From Bacillota bacterium (GTDB lineage Bacteria; Bacillota; Clostridia; Clostridiales; Clostridiaceae), in the NCBI GenBank assembly GCA_023399035.1, contig JAEWQX010000229.1, positions 1-18,147 of the forward strand: a DNA stretch of 18,147 bases, read 5' to 3'. The notes beneath the pieces are model-generated. The model had not been told where the DNA came from. It searched no databases and saw nothing but the letters and a program-made list of their open reading frames with translations. This document shows, piece after piece, positions 6,763-13,992 of this stretch; the first letter of the stretch is position 1, and the number at the start of each line of letters is the position of its first letter. Both the position numbers and the translations under genes were made by a program.

Positions 6763-8150
6763 CTTAAAGCCTCCTTTAATGCCATCAATTTATTCTGCAC
6801 TTCTTCAAATTCATTTTCTGGAACAGAATCATATACAACTCCTGCCCCTGCCTGAAGATAAGCTGTATTTCCTTTCATCACTATTGTCCTTATTGCTATT
6901 GCCATATCTGTGTCTCCTCCATATGAAAAGTATCCTACGGAGCCGCCATAAATATCACGTCTGTATTCTTCAAGTTCTTCAATTATTTCCATAGCTCTTA
7001 TTTTAGGAGCGCCTGAAAGTGTTCCTGCAGGAAGGCATGTACTTAACGCTTCAAAGCCATCTATTTTATCAATTGTCTTTCCTGTAACTGTGCTTGTTAT
7101 ATGCATTACATGGGAGAACTTTTCTACCTTCATAAAATCTTTTACTTCAACGCTTCCAATTTCACTTATGCGTCCTATATCATTTCTGGCTAAATCTACA
7201 AGCATTACGTGTTCAGCAAGTTCTTTCTTGTCTTCAAGGAGTTCTTTTTCAAGCTTTGAATCTTCATCTGGAGTTTCTCCCCTCTTCCTTGTACCTGCAA
7301 TTGGTTTTGTAGAGGCTTTTCCATTTCTTACGCTTACTACGCTTTCAGGTGAAGCTCCAATAACCTGATAATCATCATAATCAATGAGATACATATATGG
7401 TGATGGATTCACTTCCCTTAGCCTTCTGTATATTTCAACAAATGATTTTTCTGTTATACATTTCATTCTTAAGGATGGTACAAATTGAAAAATATCACCA
7501 GCAAGTATATGTTCCTTTCCTATGCGGACATTTTCCTCATATTTTTCCTTTGATGTACACAATTCAAAGTGGACATCTTTCTTATCCTCGAATTCCTCTA
7601 TGTTTGTAGGATTGCTTAAGAGGGAAAATATATAATCCTTCTGGCTTTTTATTATGCTGTCATAATCCCTTTTGTCATCATTTAAAATATTGTCAATTAC
7701 AAAAACCTTATGAGTAAAATGGTCATAGCATATATATCTGCTGTAGAGGTTGAATCTTATGAGAGGAAGGTCAAGGGTATCAGGATTTTTGAACTTAAGC
7801 CTGCTTTCATAAAGAGCAACTGTTTCATATCCCATATATCCAATTGCTCCACCTTTAAATGAAAAAGGGTTTGTTGTTTTATCAAAATCAAGCCTTATGG
7901 ATTTTTTTAGTTCATCAATTTCAGCTATAGTCTCTCCAACAATTTCTTTATAAGGATTTTCTCCTAAAAAGGAATATCGTCCGAAATAATTTTCAGTACT
8001 TCCACTTTCAAAGATAAATCTTCTCTTTCCTTTAAATCCATTAAAAATTCTTATTGGTGTAACTTCATCACCTCTATATTCAGTTATTATTGAAAAGACT
8101 CTATTTTCTTTTTTCTTTTCATTAAATTGTTCTTTTGAAATATTTATCAT
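6759..8150 (-). CDS. trpE: Anthranilate synthase component I
   Basis: TrpE makes anthranilate from chorismate and ammonia and is the usual point of tryptophan feedback inhibition. From the ATG at 8150 the product is 463 residues. I prefer this start over the ATG at 8159 because AGGAG lies 10 nt upstream of the former and only 1 nt from the latter; both are possible. Chorismate-binding family motifs are clear: IGASPESVV, the KPIAGTRKRGETPDED segment, LVDLARNDIG, FSHVMHITSTVTG, CLPAGTLSGAPKIRA and GGSVGYFSYGGDTDMAIAIR. An N-terminal ESGS element, in FIFESGSTENYFGRYSFLG, corresponds to the Trp-binding regulatory region of the family. It is the first gene of the operon, directly behind the tandem T-box leader. 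Confidence 0.96.
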   Translation of the reverse strand: MINISKEQFNEKKKENRVFSIITEYRGDEVTPIRIFNGFKGKRRFIFESGSTENYFGRYSFLGENPYKEIVGETIAEIDELKKSIRLDFDKTTNPFSFKGGAIGYMGYETVALYESRLKFKNPDTLDLPLIRFNLYSRYICYDHFTHKVFVIDNILNDDKRDYDSIIKSQKDYIFSLLSNPTNIEEFEDKKDVHFELCTSKEKYEENVRIGKEHILAGDIFQFVPSLRMKCITEKSFVEIYRRLREVNPSPYMYLIDYDDYQVIGASPESVVSVRNGKASTKPIAGTRKRGETPDEDSKLEKELLEDKKELAEHVMLVDLARNDIGRISEIGSVEVKDFMKVEKFSHVMHITSTVTGKTIDKIDGFEALSTCLPAGTLSGAPKIRAMEIIEELEEYRRDIYGGSVGYFSYGGDTDMAIAIRTIVMKGNTAYLQAGAGVVYDSVPENEFEEVQNKLMALKEALR

Positions 8151-8180
8151 TGAACTCATTCTCCTTTCTTTTCAGTTAAC

Positions 8181-8232
8181 AAAAAAGCCACTTCATCCCA
8201 TGTTTGGGACGAAGTGACTCGTGGTGCCACCC
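8181..8232 (-). promoter_or_regulatory. Second (promoter-distal) T-box antiterminator/terminator module
   Basis: A second T-box sequence GGGTGGCACCACG (8232-8220) is followed by a 13-bp terminator stem (GTCACTTCGTCCC / GGGATGAAGTGGC, loop 8205-8200) and TTTTTTG (8186-8180), ending about 30 nt before trpE. Its TGGC bulge matches the GCCA 3' end expected for tRNA-Trp. No second stem I with a specifier loop or GGTGAGA motif is visible in the ~150 nt between the two modules, so this is a duplicated output domain rather than a full second riboswitch. Confidence 0.85.
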
Positions 8233-8383
8233 AAATTCTATGCTCATATGACTTATTGGAATATGATTTTTTCTAATAACAATAATCTAAATTTCTCTTT
8301 TTTCATAGTGTTTTAATAATACTTCCAAATTTACTTAAAATAAAATATTAATTTAAATTATTATAATTAATAGAAAAATAAAA

Positions 8384-8655
8384 GCACTTCATCCAATACA
8401 GGACGAAATGCTGCAATTCCGCTATGCCACCTATGTACATACTTTATCCAGATACTCAAATTTACAATTAAAGATAATAATAAATAATTTATATCCTGTC
8501 AATATAACGGTAGACGTCCGTACACTCCTACTTTAAATAATTTCAGAATGTCACCTCAAAGACCCATTCAGCAATATCTACAGTACCTGCATCTCACCAC
8601 AATGTGCAGACTCTCTTTACACTAAGCTTTACTGCTTACTCTTCTTATCAATGGC
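8384..8655 (-). promoter_or_regulatory. T-box riboswitch sensing tRNA-Trp, first module
   Basis: The minus strand carries a complete T-box leader: AGAGAGTC and GGTGAGA motifs of stem I (about 8615-8588), a specifier loop GAATGGGTCTTTGAGG with the codon TGG (Trp) at 8566-8564, the conserved ACCGTTA near 8510, and the T-box AGGTGGCATAGCGG (8432-8419). A terminator follows (GCATTTCGTCC / GGATGAAGTGC, 8411-8384, then TTTTATTTTT). The UGGC bulge can pair with the GCCA end of tRNA-Trp. Uncharged tRNA-Trp would stabilise the antiterminator and switch the trp operon on when tryptophan is scarce. The 5' boundary of stem I is approximate. Confidence 0.93.
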
Positions 8656-8682
8656 TTTTTATTAGTTACTTACTATATTTGT

Positions 8683-8711
8683 AATATAACATATACTGTA
8701 AGTTTTAGCAA
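8683..8711 (-). promoter_or_regulatory. Sigma-A promoter of the trp operon
   Basis: TTGCTA (8711-8706), a 17-bp spacer and TATATT (8688-8683) form a good vegetative promoter. Transcription would begin near 8676, just upstream of the T-box leader. The promoter lies 30-60 bp downstream of the Rrf2-gene stop codon. Confidence 0.75.
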
Positions 8712-8739
8712 TGGTTTTTTGGAGAAAATTCAAATTTTA

Positions 8740-9168
8740 TTAAATATAATACATATCATCTTTGCCTTTATTTCTATAACCTTCTGCTAAATCTTCCAAT
8801 GTAAGTGAATAAAAAAAGTTTTTAATTGTTTCATTAGCAACATTCCATAGGTTAGTAATAAGATAATTTTCAATATCATTCTCTTCTACTTCTGTATCAA
8901 TCAATAAAATATCGCCTTCCAGCACACATAAAATATCACCTATTGTAACTTCTTTAGGTTCCCTTGTTAAAAAATAACCTCCCTGAGCTCCTTTTTTTGC
9001 TTTTATAATTCCACCTTTTCTAAGTGAAGCAAAAATTTGTTCAAGATATCTCTCAGAAATATTCTGCCTTTGGGAAATACTCTTTACTGTAACTATGTCA
9101 TTTCCTGAGTATATGCATATATCAATAAGTGCTCTTAATCCATATCTTCCTTTTGTTGAAATTTTCAT
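8740..9168 (-). CDS. Rrf2-family transcriptional regulator, CymR-like
   Basis: A 142-residue DNA-binding regulator. The N-terminal winged helix is typical of Rrf2: MKISTKGRYGLRALIDIC, recognition region SERYLEQIFASLRKGGII and wing KGAQGGYFL. The C-terminal LTLEDLAEG and the ending DDMYYI recall Bacillus CymR, the repressor of cysteine-metabolism genes. The three clustered cysteines that hold the Fe-S cluster of IscR are absent; only C18 and C81 occur, so an IscR-type iron-sulfur sensor is unlikely. The ATG at 9168 has AAGGGTGG upstream, and a promoter lies at 9214-9241. It is transcribed toward the trp operon, but the trp promoter is separate. Its targets cannot be read from the sequence; control of sulfur genes elsewhere is inferred from family resemblance. 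Confidence 0.88.
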   Translation of the reverse strand: MKISTKGRYGLRALIDICIYSGNDIVTVKSISQRQNISERYLEQIFASLRKGGIIKAKKGAQGGYFLTREPKEVTIGDILCVLEGDILLIDTEVEENDIENYLITNLWNVANETIKNFFYSLTLEDLAEGYRNKGKDDMYYI

Positions 9169-9213
9169 TTAACCACCCTTATCAGATTCTATATTTTATT
9201 TACTTCTTTAATT

Positions 9214-9241
9214 ATTATACTATAGAATTACTATCCTACAA
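9214..9241 (-). promoter_or_regulatory. Probable promoter of the Rrf2 regulator
   Basis: A perfect -10 (TATAAT, 9219-9214) lies 16 bp downstream of a weak -35 (TTGTAG, 9241-9236). The spacer GATAGTAATTCTATAG has partial dyad symmetry and could be an autoregulatory site, as is common for Rrf2 genes. Confidence 0.5.
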
Positions 9242-9287
9242 TATACAAAATATCTACTTATATGTTTTCATAATATCATTTTACATT

Positions 9288-9317
9288 TTAACAATTAAAG
9301 CTTTACAAGCATACTAT
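9288..9317 (+). promoter_or_regulatory. Possible promoter of the 34-codon small ORF
   Basis: TTAACA (9288-9293), an 18-bp spacer and TACTAT (9312-9317) are arranged as a vegetative promoter about 30 bp ahead of the small ORF at 9349. The match is moderate and the DNA is AT-rich. Confidence 0.35.
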
Positions 9318-9348
9318 ATAACATAATACTTTATAAGGAGTAAGATAC

Positions 9349-9453
9349 ATGGATAATAATCCTTTAATTATTGAATCGAAAGAGATTCTTGACCCTGAAC
9401 TAATTCCAAAATATATAAACCAATTAAAAAATAAATATGCTGTATCAAAATAA
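9349..9453 (+). CDS. 34-residue small protein, unknown function
   Basis: I do not recognise this peptide. ATG at 9349 is preceded by a near-ideal AAGGAG with 8-nt spacing (9335-9340), and the frame runs 34 codons to TAA (9451-9453). It begins MDNNPLIIESKEILDPELIP and ends KNKYAVSK. The residues are charged and amphipathic, with no membrane segment and no Cys. It lies alone on the plus strand in the divergent spacer between the Rrf2 regulator and the helicase. Its last codons form one arm of the hairpin terminator that serves the helicase on the other strand. The ribosome binding site is the main evidence; conservation would be needed to confirm that it is expressed. Confidence 0.5.
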   Translation: MDNNPLIIESKEILDPELIPKYINQLKNKYAVSK

Positions 9454-9470
9454 ATCTGATACAGCATATT
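9434..9470 (-). terminator. Terminator of the helicase gene, overlapping the small ORF
   Basis: A perfect 14-bp stem (AATATGCTGTATCA at 9434-9447 and its complement at 9457-9470) with a 9-nt loop lies about 50 nt past the helicase stop. On the minus strand it is followed by TTTATTTTTTAATT, a good U-rich tail. In the plus direction the tail is poorer (ACTCTTATT), so termination of the small ORF transcript would be weaker. Confidence 0.75.
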
Positions 9471-9518
9471 ACTCTTATTAAAAATCAATTATTCTTATGT
9501 ATAGTCAATATATTTTTA

Positions 9519-10628
9519 TTAAAGTTCAACGATTCTTCTTGGAATTTCAAATCCTATTGTTTCTTCTATTTCTTCAAGCAGTCTTTTATTTTTAGGATCT
9601 ATAAACATGCATGTAACTCCGCTTTCACCGGCTCTTCCTGTTCTTCCTATTCTATGTACATAACTTTCAGGAGTTTCTGGTATATCATAGTTATATATAT
9701 GTGTTACTCCTGCAATATCAAGTCCTCTGGCAGCTACATCAGTTGCAATTAAAAATTGTATTTTTGCTTCTCTGAAAGATTTCATTATTCTTTCTCTTTT
9801 ATTCTGTGCAATATCGCTGTGGATTTTTGCACAGTTATATTTACGTGTTGCCATAACAGTTTCAAGATCATCTGCCCTTCTCTTTGTCCTGCAGAAAATT
9901 ATAGCCATGAAAGGATTATCTTCGTCAAGAACTTTACATAAAGCATCTCTCTTTTGTCTGTCTGTAGTTTCAACAACAAACTGTTTTATTGAATTTATGT
10001 CAACTTCCTCTTTTTTAACAGATATTATCTGAGGATTGTTCATATATCTGTATGCAAGCTTTTTCACTGCTGAATCCATTGTAGCAGAAAAACATAACAT
10101 TTGCTTTTTCTTAGACATTTCTGCCATTATCTTTTCAACTTCATTTTTGAATCCCATAAATAACATCTGATCAGCTTCATCTAAAACAAATGTCTTTACA
10201 GTTTTTAAATTAATAGTTTTTCTTTCAATATGATCTAATAATCTTCCTGGAGTTGCAACTATAAGCTGAATATTTTTATTAAGCTTTTTAAGCTGAGAAT
10301 TGATATCTTTTCCTCCATAGCATGCTAATATATTTATATTCTTACCCTCATTTAACTTATCAGCTTCATTGGTAATCTGTAGTGCAAGTTCTCTTGTTGG
10401 TGTAAGTATAAGCGCTTGAACATCATTGCATTTTGGATTGATTTTTTCAAAAATAGGAAGTAAAAATGCTAAAGTTTTTCCTGTTCCTGTTCCTGCTTCT
10501 GCAATTATATCCTGCCCTTGTTTTATTACCTCAATACTTTCTTCCTGTATTGGTGTTGGTTTATGTATTCCATTTTTATTTAATATGTTAACTAGATTTT
10601 TATTAATTCCGAGTGTTTTAAAATCCAT
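9519..10628 (-). CDS. DEAD-box ATP-dependent RNA helicase, minimal core
   Basis: A 369-residue RNA helicase made of just the two RecA-like domains with no long C-terminal extension. All motifs are present: Q motif (PTPIQEESIE, 25-34), Walker A AEAGTGTGKT (43-52), PTRELALQ, TPGR, DEAD (150-153), SAT (181-183), ATDVAARGLDI and HRIGRTGRAG. The start is set at the ATG at 10628, with GAGG about 9 nt upstream and MDFKTLGINKNLV following. An in-frame ATG at 10688 would place 20 atypical residues over a leader hairpin (10653-10675). Such enzymes unwind RNA during ribosome assembly, mRNA decay and cold adaptation. Which subfamily (CshA, CshB or other) cannot be decided by eye. It has its own promoter and terminator. 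Confidence 0.94.
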   Translation of the reverse strand: MDFKTLGINKNLVNILNKNGIHKPTPIQEESIEVIKQGQDIIAEAGTGTGKTLAFLLPIFEKINPKCNDVQALILTPTRELALQITNEADKLNEGKNINILACYGGKDINSQLKKLNKNIQLIVATPGRLLDHIERKTINLKTVKTFVLDEADQMLFMGFKNEVEKIMAEMSKKKQMLCFSATMDSAVKKLAYRYMNNPQIISVKKEEVDINSIKQFVVETTDRQKRDALCKVLDEDNPFMAIIFCRTKRRADDLETVMATRKYNCAKIHSDIAQNKRERIMKSFREAKIQFLIATDVAARGLDIAGVTHIYNYDIPETPESYVHRIGRTGRAGESGVTCMFIDPKNKRLLEEIEETIGFEIPRRIVEL

Positions 10629-10652
10629 AACATCATACCTCGTCTTTCTTTT

Positions 10653-10675
10653 GTTATAATAAAAAGCATTATAAC
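10653..10675 (-). promoter_or_regulatory. Hairpin in the helicase 5' leader
   Basis: GTTATAAT and ATTATAAC form a perfect 8-bp stem with a 7-nt loop about 15 nt upstream of the helicase Shine-Dalgarno. All pairs except one are A-U, so it would melt easily. It could act as a temperature- or helicase-sensitive translation control element, but this is speculation. Confidence 0.4.
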
Positions 10676-10704
10676 AGTAATTTATCATAGTGTTATCTTT
10701 ATAT

Positions 10705-10732
10705 AGTATAAGTTAATATATAAAAATGTCAA
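10705..10732 (-). promoter_or_regulatory. Promoter of the helicase gene
   Basis: A consensus -35 TTGACA (10732-10727), 16-bp spacer and TATACT (10710-10705) lie on the minus strand. Transcription would start near 10698, giving a leader of about 70 nt. Confidence 0.75.
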
Positions 10733-10765
10733 ATTTAAAAGAAAATAATTATAACCTATACATGA

Positions 10766-11331
10766 TTATAAACCATATATAGGCTGGATATTATCTCTAT
10801 TTACTATTGCAGTTGCAGCGCGTAGTGAATATAAGTTAGCTATAAGACCGAGTATATTAGCATTATTGATAAATACATTAGGTATAATTGTATATTTATA
10901 CTCACCTTTTGCAATAAGTTCACTTACAGTATTATACCTGCTGAAAGATACATATATTGAAAGAAAACGTGCAATAAGATATAAATAAGTTGCATTTAAT
11001 CCTAAAACATCTGGTGATGCATCAGGAATAATATCTTCTTTATCATCATACTTATCAAGTATTATCTGTATACCTTGGATAGTGGAATTAAGGCTGAGAA
11101 AATCAGCATATATACCTATGTATATTGCCTTTAATTGTATTATAAGCAGTCTTATTGACTGACGGTCTGCCTCACTTAAATTTTCTATATTGAAAAAATT
11201 ATTTAATGCATCTTCAATATTGTCTTCTTCATTTTTTTAGTTTTGCTATTATTCACAATATAATCTTCATGTTCTTTATCATTATTCTTAACTTTTCTCC
11301 TATTATTATGTTTATTTTTCTTTGAACTCAT
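10766..11331 (-). pseudogene. Helical protein gene with a frameshift in a poly-A run
   Basis: I do not recognise the family. ATG at 11331 follows AAGGA with 5-nt spacing. The frame begins MSSKKNKHNNRRKVKNN, then runs out of frame at a run of seven A (11238-11232). Adding one A lets the frame continue as KTKKNEEDNIEDALNNFF through to TAA at 10768-10766, for 188 residues in total. As written, the first frame stops soon after the run. The tail is predicted helical (IRLLIIQLKAIYIGIYADFL and NANILGLIANLYSLRAATA) and resembles the partial gene at 1-550, including a similar acidic or Asn-rich N-terminus. It may be a pseudogene, a phase-variable gene, a gene read through transcriptional slippage, or a sequencing error in the homopolymer. 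The intact second frame argues that the disruption is recent or tolerated. Confidence 0.65.
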
Positions 11332-11503
11332 ATTAGTCCTTCTCACTATTTATTTATAATATAAATATGACAATGTAATAAATTTAGTTCTATTTTAAAC
11401 TTCACCTGTCTTTTATTAAAATTAAAGTTCTCCTTTAATATATTATTAAACTTAATTGTATTTGTTGCTTATAATAATATAGACGGCATTTATCTAAAAA
11501 TAT

Positions 11504-12054
11504 TTACCAGACAATTTTTAATATTTTATAAAAATTTATTTTAACTGGCTGTGATGATGTATATCCGCATATTTTCTGCAGTATATATGATGACTGCAGT
11601 ATTCTTTCTCCTCTATACTCTTTAATTACCTTATAATTGCTTTTTTCATAGTAAACTATAGGAATATCATTATAGTTAGAGCTATTTATCATTTCATGCG
11701 TTATTTCATTAGGATCTACTGTAACAAGAAGATCTGGCTTTATATTGTTATTTATTAAGGTTTTTAGTGTTCTATTGCCAGCAATAATAAAATAATCTTT
11801 TAATTTGTCTTTATAATTTATCATTTCCGCAAGATTCTTATCAAGAGAAGGACCTGCTGAAACAATAATTGCTGGAACATCTTTATTCATATCATAAAAC
11901 TTGTTCATTCCTCTATATATTCAAGAAAAAGCGTAACACTTATAAATACAAAATCACACTCAATATTAGTTATTCTCAAATCTTCTATGCTGTATTTCAG
12001 ATAAACTATTTCATTATATTTAATATTCTTTGGCACAATAATAAAAGTACTCAC
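11504..12054 (-). pseudogene. Remnant of a DUF115/Maf-type glycosyltransferase-like gene
   Basis: The frame at 11908-11504 (134 residues) contains PAIIVSAGPSLDKNL, followed by IIAGNRTLKTLINNNIKPDL and LVTVDP. This is the signature of the MptE-like DUF115 domain found in motility-accessory (Maf) glycosyltransferases that glycosylate flagellin or surface proteins. Full family members are several hundred residues; here only the start of the domain survives. Another protein-like frame of 49 codons (GTG 12054 to TGA 11905, including YLKYSIEDLRITNIECDF) lies just upstream. It overlaps by 4 bp in another frame, probably a frameshifted N-terminal part of the same gene. Nothing of the C-terminal half follows. 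A truncated but translated small protein is possible, but decay is the simpler reading. It is next to candidate surface-protein genes that such an enzyme might once have modified. Confidence 0.65.
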
Positions 12055-12271
12055 ATATATGATTCTTTATGTAAATTGGAATTGTAAATATGAAATTCTA
12101 TAAAAAAGGAGATGCACTACAATTTTAAAACTCACTTTCTATAAGTACTCAGAAATTCACTTTGTTACAGAACCTGCAACGAATATATATTTATTCTATG
12201 AATAAATGATTTTATTTCTTATATAATATAGATAATTGGTTATAATTTATTATAAAAGGTGATGTTGCCTT
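12055..12271 (+). other. Spacer upstream of the 546-residue gene, with a possible gene remnant
   Basis: The plus strand carries ATG at 12090 opening MKFYKKGDALQF, then a stop. If one T is added to a TTTT run (12123-12126) the frame continues as LKLTFYKYSEIHFVTEP to TAA at 12203-12205, giving 38 residues. This may be a decayed fragment or chance. The remainder is AT-rich and must contain the promoter of the gene at 12272, which I could not place convincingly. Confidence 0.3.
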
Positions 12272-13912
12272 ATGGATATTCAAACAACTTCTAATATCCC
12301 TGCTTTAGTTAATCAGATAATCGGCAGCAGCGAATTGTCAGAAAATGAAAATGGAAGCATAAGTAATGCTGTTGTTAATATTAATGCAGACGGTACTTCT
12401 TATGAAGATAATTCTGCAATAACTATAACTAATATTGAAACTTCTTACTCTCATCTTGGAATATTATCGTCACCATTGACTTCAGAAGTTTTACCACAAT
12501 TAAAAGGATTAAAAATTTTCTCTAAACCTGCAATGGATAAATTATCATCCTTATTAAATACAGATTTAAAATTAAAATCATTGTATGACGAGACCTCTGA
12601 GATGCTTAAGAACAGCACGGAAACAAATGAAAACATTTCAAAAGACACACATCTGCTTTTAGCACTCCAGTATCTTGTTAACTGCTGCTTAGTTATTGGT
12701 GATAATCTATCTGATAATTATCTGCATATTATGCCTCTGCAGAATGATGATGATGTAAAAGAAATAATAAAGAATGTAATTAATATAAGCATATCTCTTT
12801 CAAAATCATTGAGATATATGAACAATTTAATTGGAAATAAGGTTATAACCTTCAGTTATGCGGAAGCTATTATGGCGGAGCTTCTTAAATCATCAGATCT
12901 GCTTTCTTTAATAATAAATCATCTGCTTAAAATAGATAATTCAGAGATTCTATCAGCTGAAACCGCTCTCTCCTCTATTTATGAAGATATTAAAGACTGC
13001 TGTAATTACGATAATTTCTCTAAAAATAATATTCCACAGTTTCTGAGTTTTAAGGATAGTTTATCAATAATGCTCATTTCATTTAACAAAATACTTCAGA
13101 TAATAACTCGTTATGCCTCAGACAATTCAAATGCAGAATTGTTAAATATGTTATATTCCATAGATAACTATAAAAAATCCATTAACCATACTGCTTCAGC
13201 TGTTTTTCTTGCATATGATGCTGTAATTGAAAATTATGATTTAATTGTCAATAATATAAAATCAGCATTATCAGATATCTCGCTAATATCTGCCTATCAT
13301 TCTCCCATAAATCTGACAACAAAAATAAATTCTCAAATATTTCTTAGAGATAGTGCTACAAATATGCATAAGCAGAGAAACATATCAGATATTTCAAATT
13401 GTATAGTTGATTTTGCACCAGCATTTAATTATATATCAGAAAATGATCAAGAACAGACACCAAAGATTTCTAAGGAGAATCTCCAGATAGAAGGGAATTC
13501 AATTATTAAAAGTATAAAAAACAAATCTTCCGACAATTCGACTGCCACAAATATAGAAAATATTCAACTCACCTTATCATTTTTTGTATGTAATTTAAAG
13601 ATTTCAGTTGCTGGGACTATTGGTGCTGATGAATTTACAGGATATATTTATTATCCTGATATCTATAATATAAATAATTTGGGGCTCAATGATATAGAAA
13701 TAAATACTTCAATAGAAATTCCCCATTCTATAAACAGTTTTAAAATAAATGAGTGTTTATCTCCACAGCTTTCAGCATTGTCAGTTACAGCTAATTCTCT
13801 ATATAGCACATCTAATCCAGATAGTTTTACTGTAAATGTCGCTTTGTCTTTTACTTTAACTGGCGAAATATTATTGACAGCCGTACTTCCCATAGTATTT
13901 CCTCAATCATAA
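12272..13912 (+). CDS. 546-residue protein: helical domain between two beta modules shared with the Cys-rich protein
   Basis: This protein belongs to no family I can name. ATG at 12272 follows AAAGGTGAT. Three parts can be seen. Residues ~1-65 are polar with ITITNIETSYSHLGI. Residues ~70-345 are strongly helical with Leu/Ile-rich segments (LLLALQYLVNCCLVIGDNL, SSDLLSLIINHLLKI). Residues ~430-546 are beta-rich, containing FFVCNLKISVAGTIGADEFTG (split here: FFVCNLKI 437-444, GTIG 448-451, FTG 455-457) and INE (492-494). The first and last parts match, in order, ITNI..SYS..G and VCNL..V.GTIG..FTG of the 372-residue protein at 15073-16191. It therefore looks like an enlarged homologue with a helical insertion. 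There is no signal peptide, transmembrane anchor or sortase motif. A structural role at the spore or cell surface is inferred from its neighbours only. It ends at a strong bidirectional terminator. Confidence 0.85.
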   Translation: MDIQTTSNIPALVNQIIGSSELSENENGSISNAVVNINADGTSYEDNSAITITNIETSYSHLGILSSPLTSEVLPQLKGLKIFSKPAMDKLSSLLNTDLKLKSLYDETSEMLKNSTETNENISKDTHLLLALQYLVNCCLVIGDNLSDNYLHIMPLQNDDDVKEIIKNVINISISLSKSLRYMNNLIGNKVITFSYAEAIMAELLKSSDLLSLIINHLLKIDNSEILSAETALSSIYEDIKDCCNYDNFSKNNIPQFLSFKDSLSIMLISFNKILQIITRYASDNSNAELLNMLYSIDNYKKSINHTASAVFLAYDAVIENYDLIVNNIKSALSDISLISAYHSPINLTTKINSQIFLRDSATNMHKQRNISDISNCIVDFAPAFNYISENDQEQTPKISKENLQIEGNSIIKSIKNKSSDNSTATNIENIQLTLSFFVCNLKISVAGTIGADEFTGYIYYPDIYNINNLGLNDIEINTSIEIPHSINSFKINECLSPQLSALSVTANSLYSTSNPDSFTVNVALSFTLTGEILLTAVLPIVFPQS

Positions 13913-13950
13913 ACGAATTACTAATATGATTCTAGTGTATACAACGATGA

Positions 13951-13992
13951 AAATCCCTGATTAGAATAAATAATTATTCTAATCAGGGATTT
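13951..13992. terminator. Bidirectional terminator between convergent genes
   Basis: A perfect 19-bp stem (13951-13969 with 13974-13992) and a 4-nt loop sit between the plus-strand 546-residue gene and the minus-strand 294-residue gene. It is followed by TATTTTT in the plus direction and ends in A/T-rich tracts both ways. The stop codon of the minus gene lies inside one arm. Confidence 0.9.

Noticed and set aside
8740..9168. Rrf2 gene as the iron-sulfur regulator IscR, or as the trp regulator
   Set aside because: The clustered Cys ligands of IscR are absent. The trp operon has its own promoter and a tRNA-Trp T-box that explains its control without a protein repressor.
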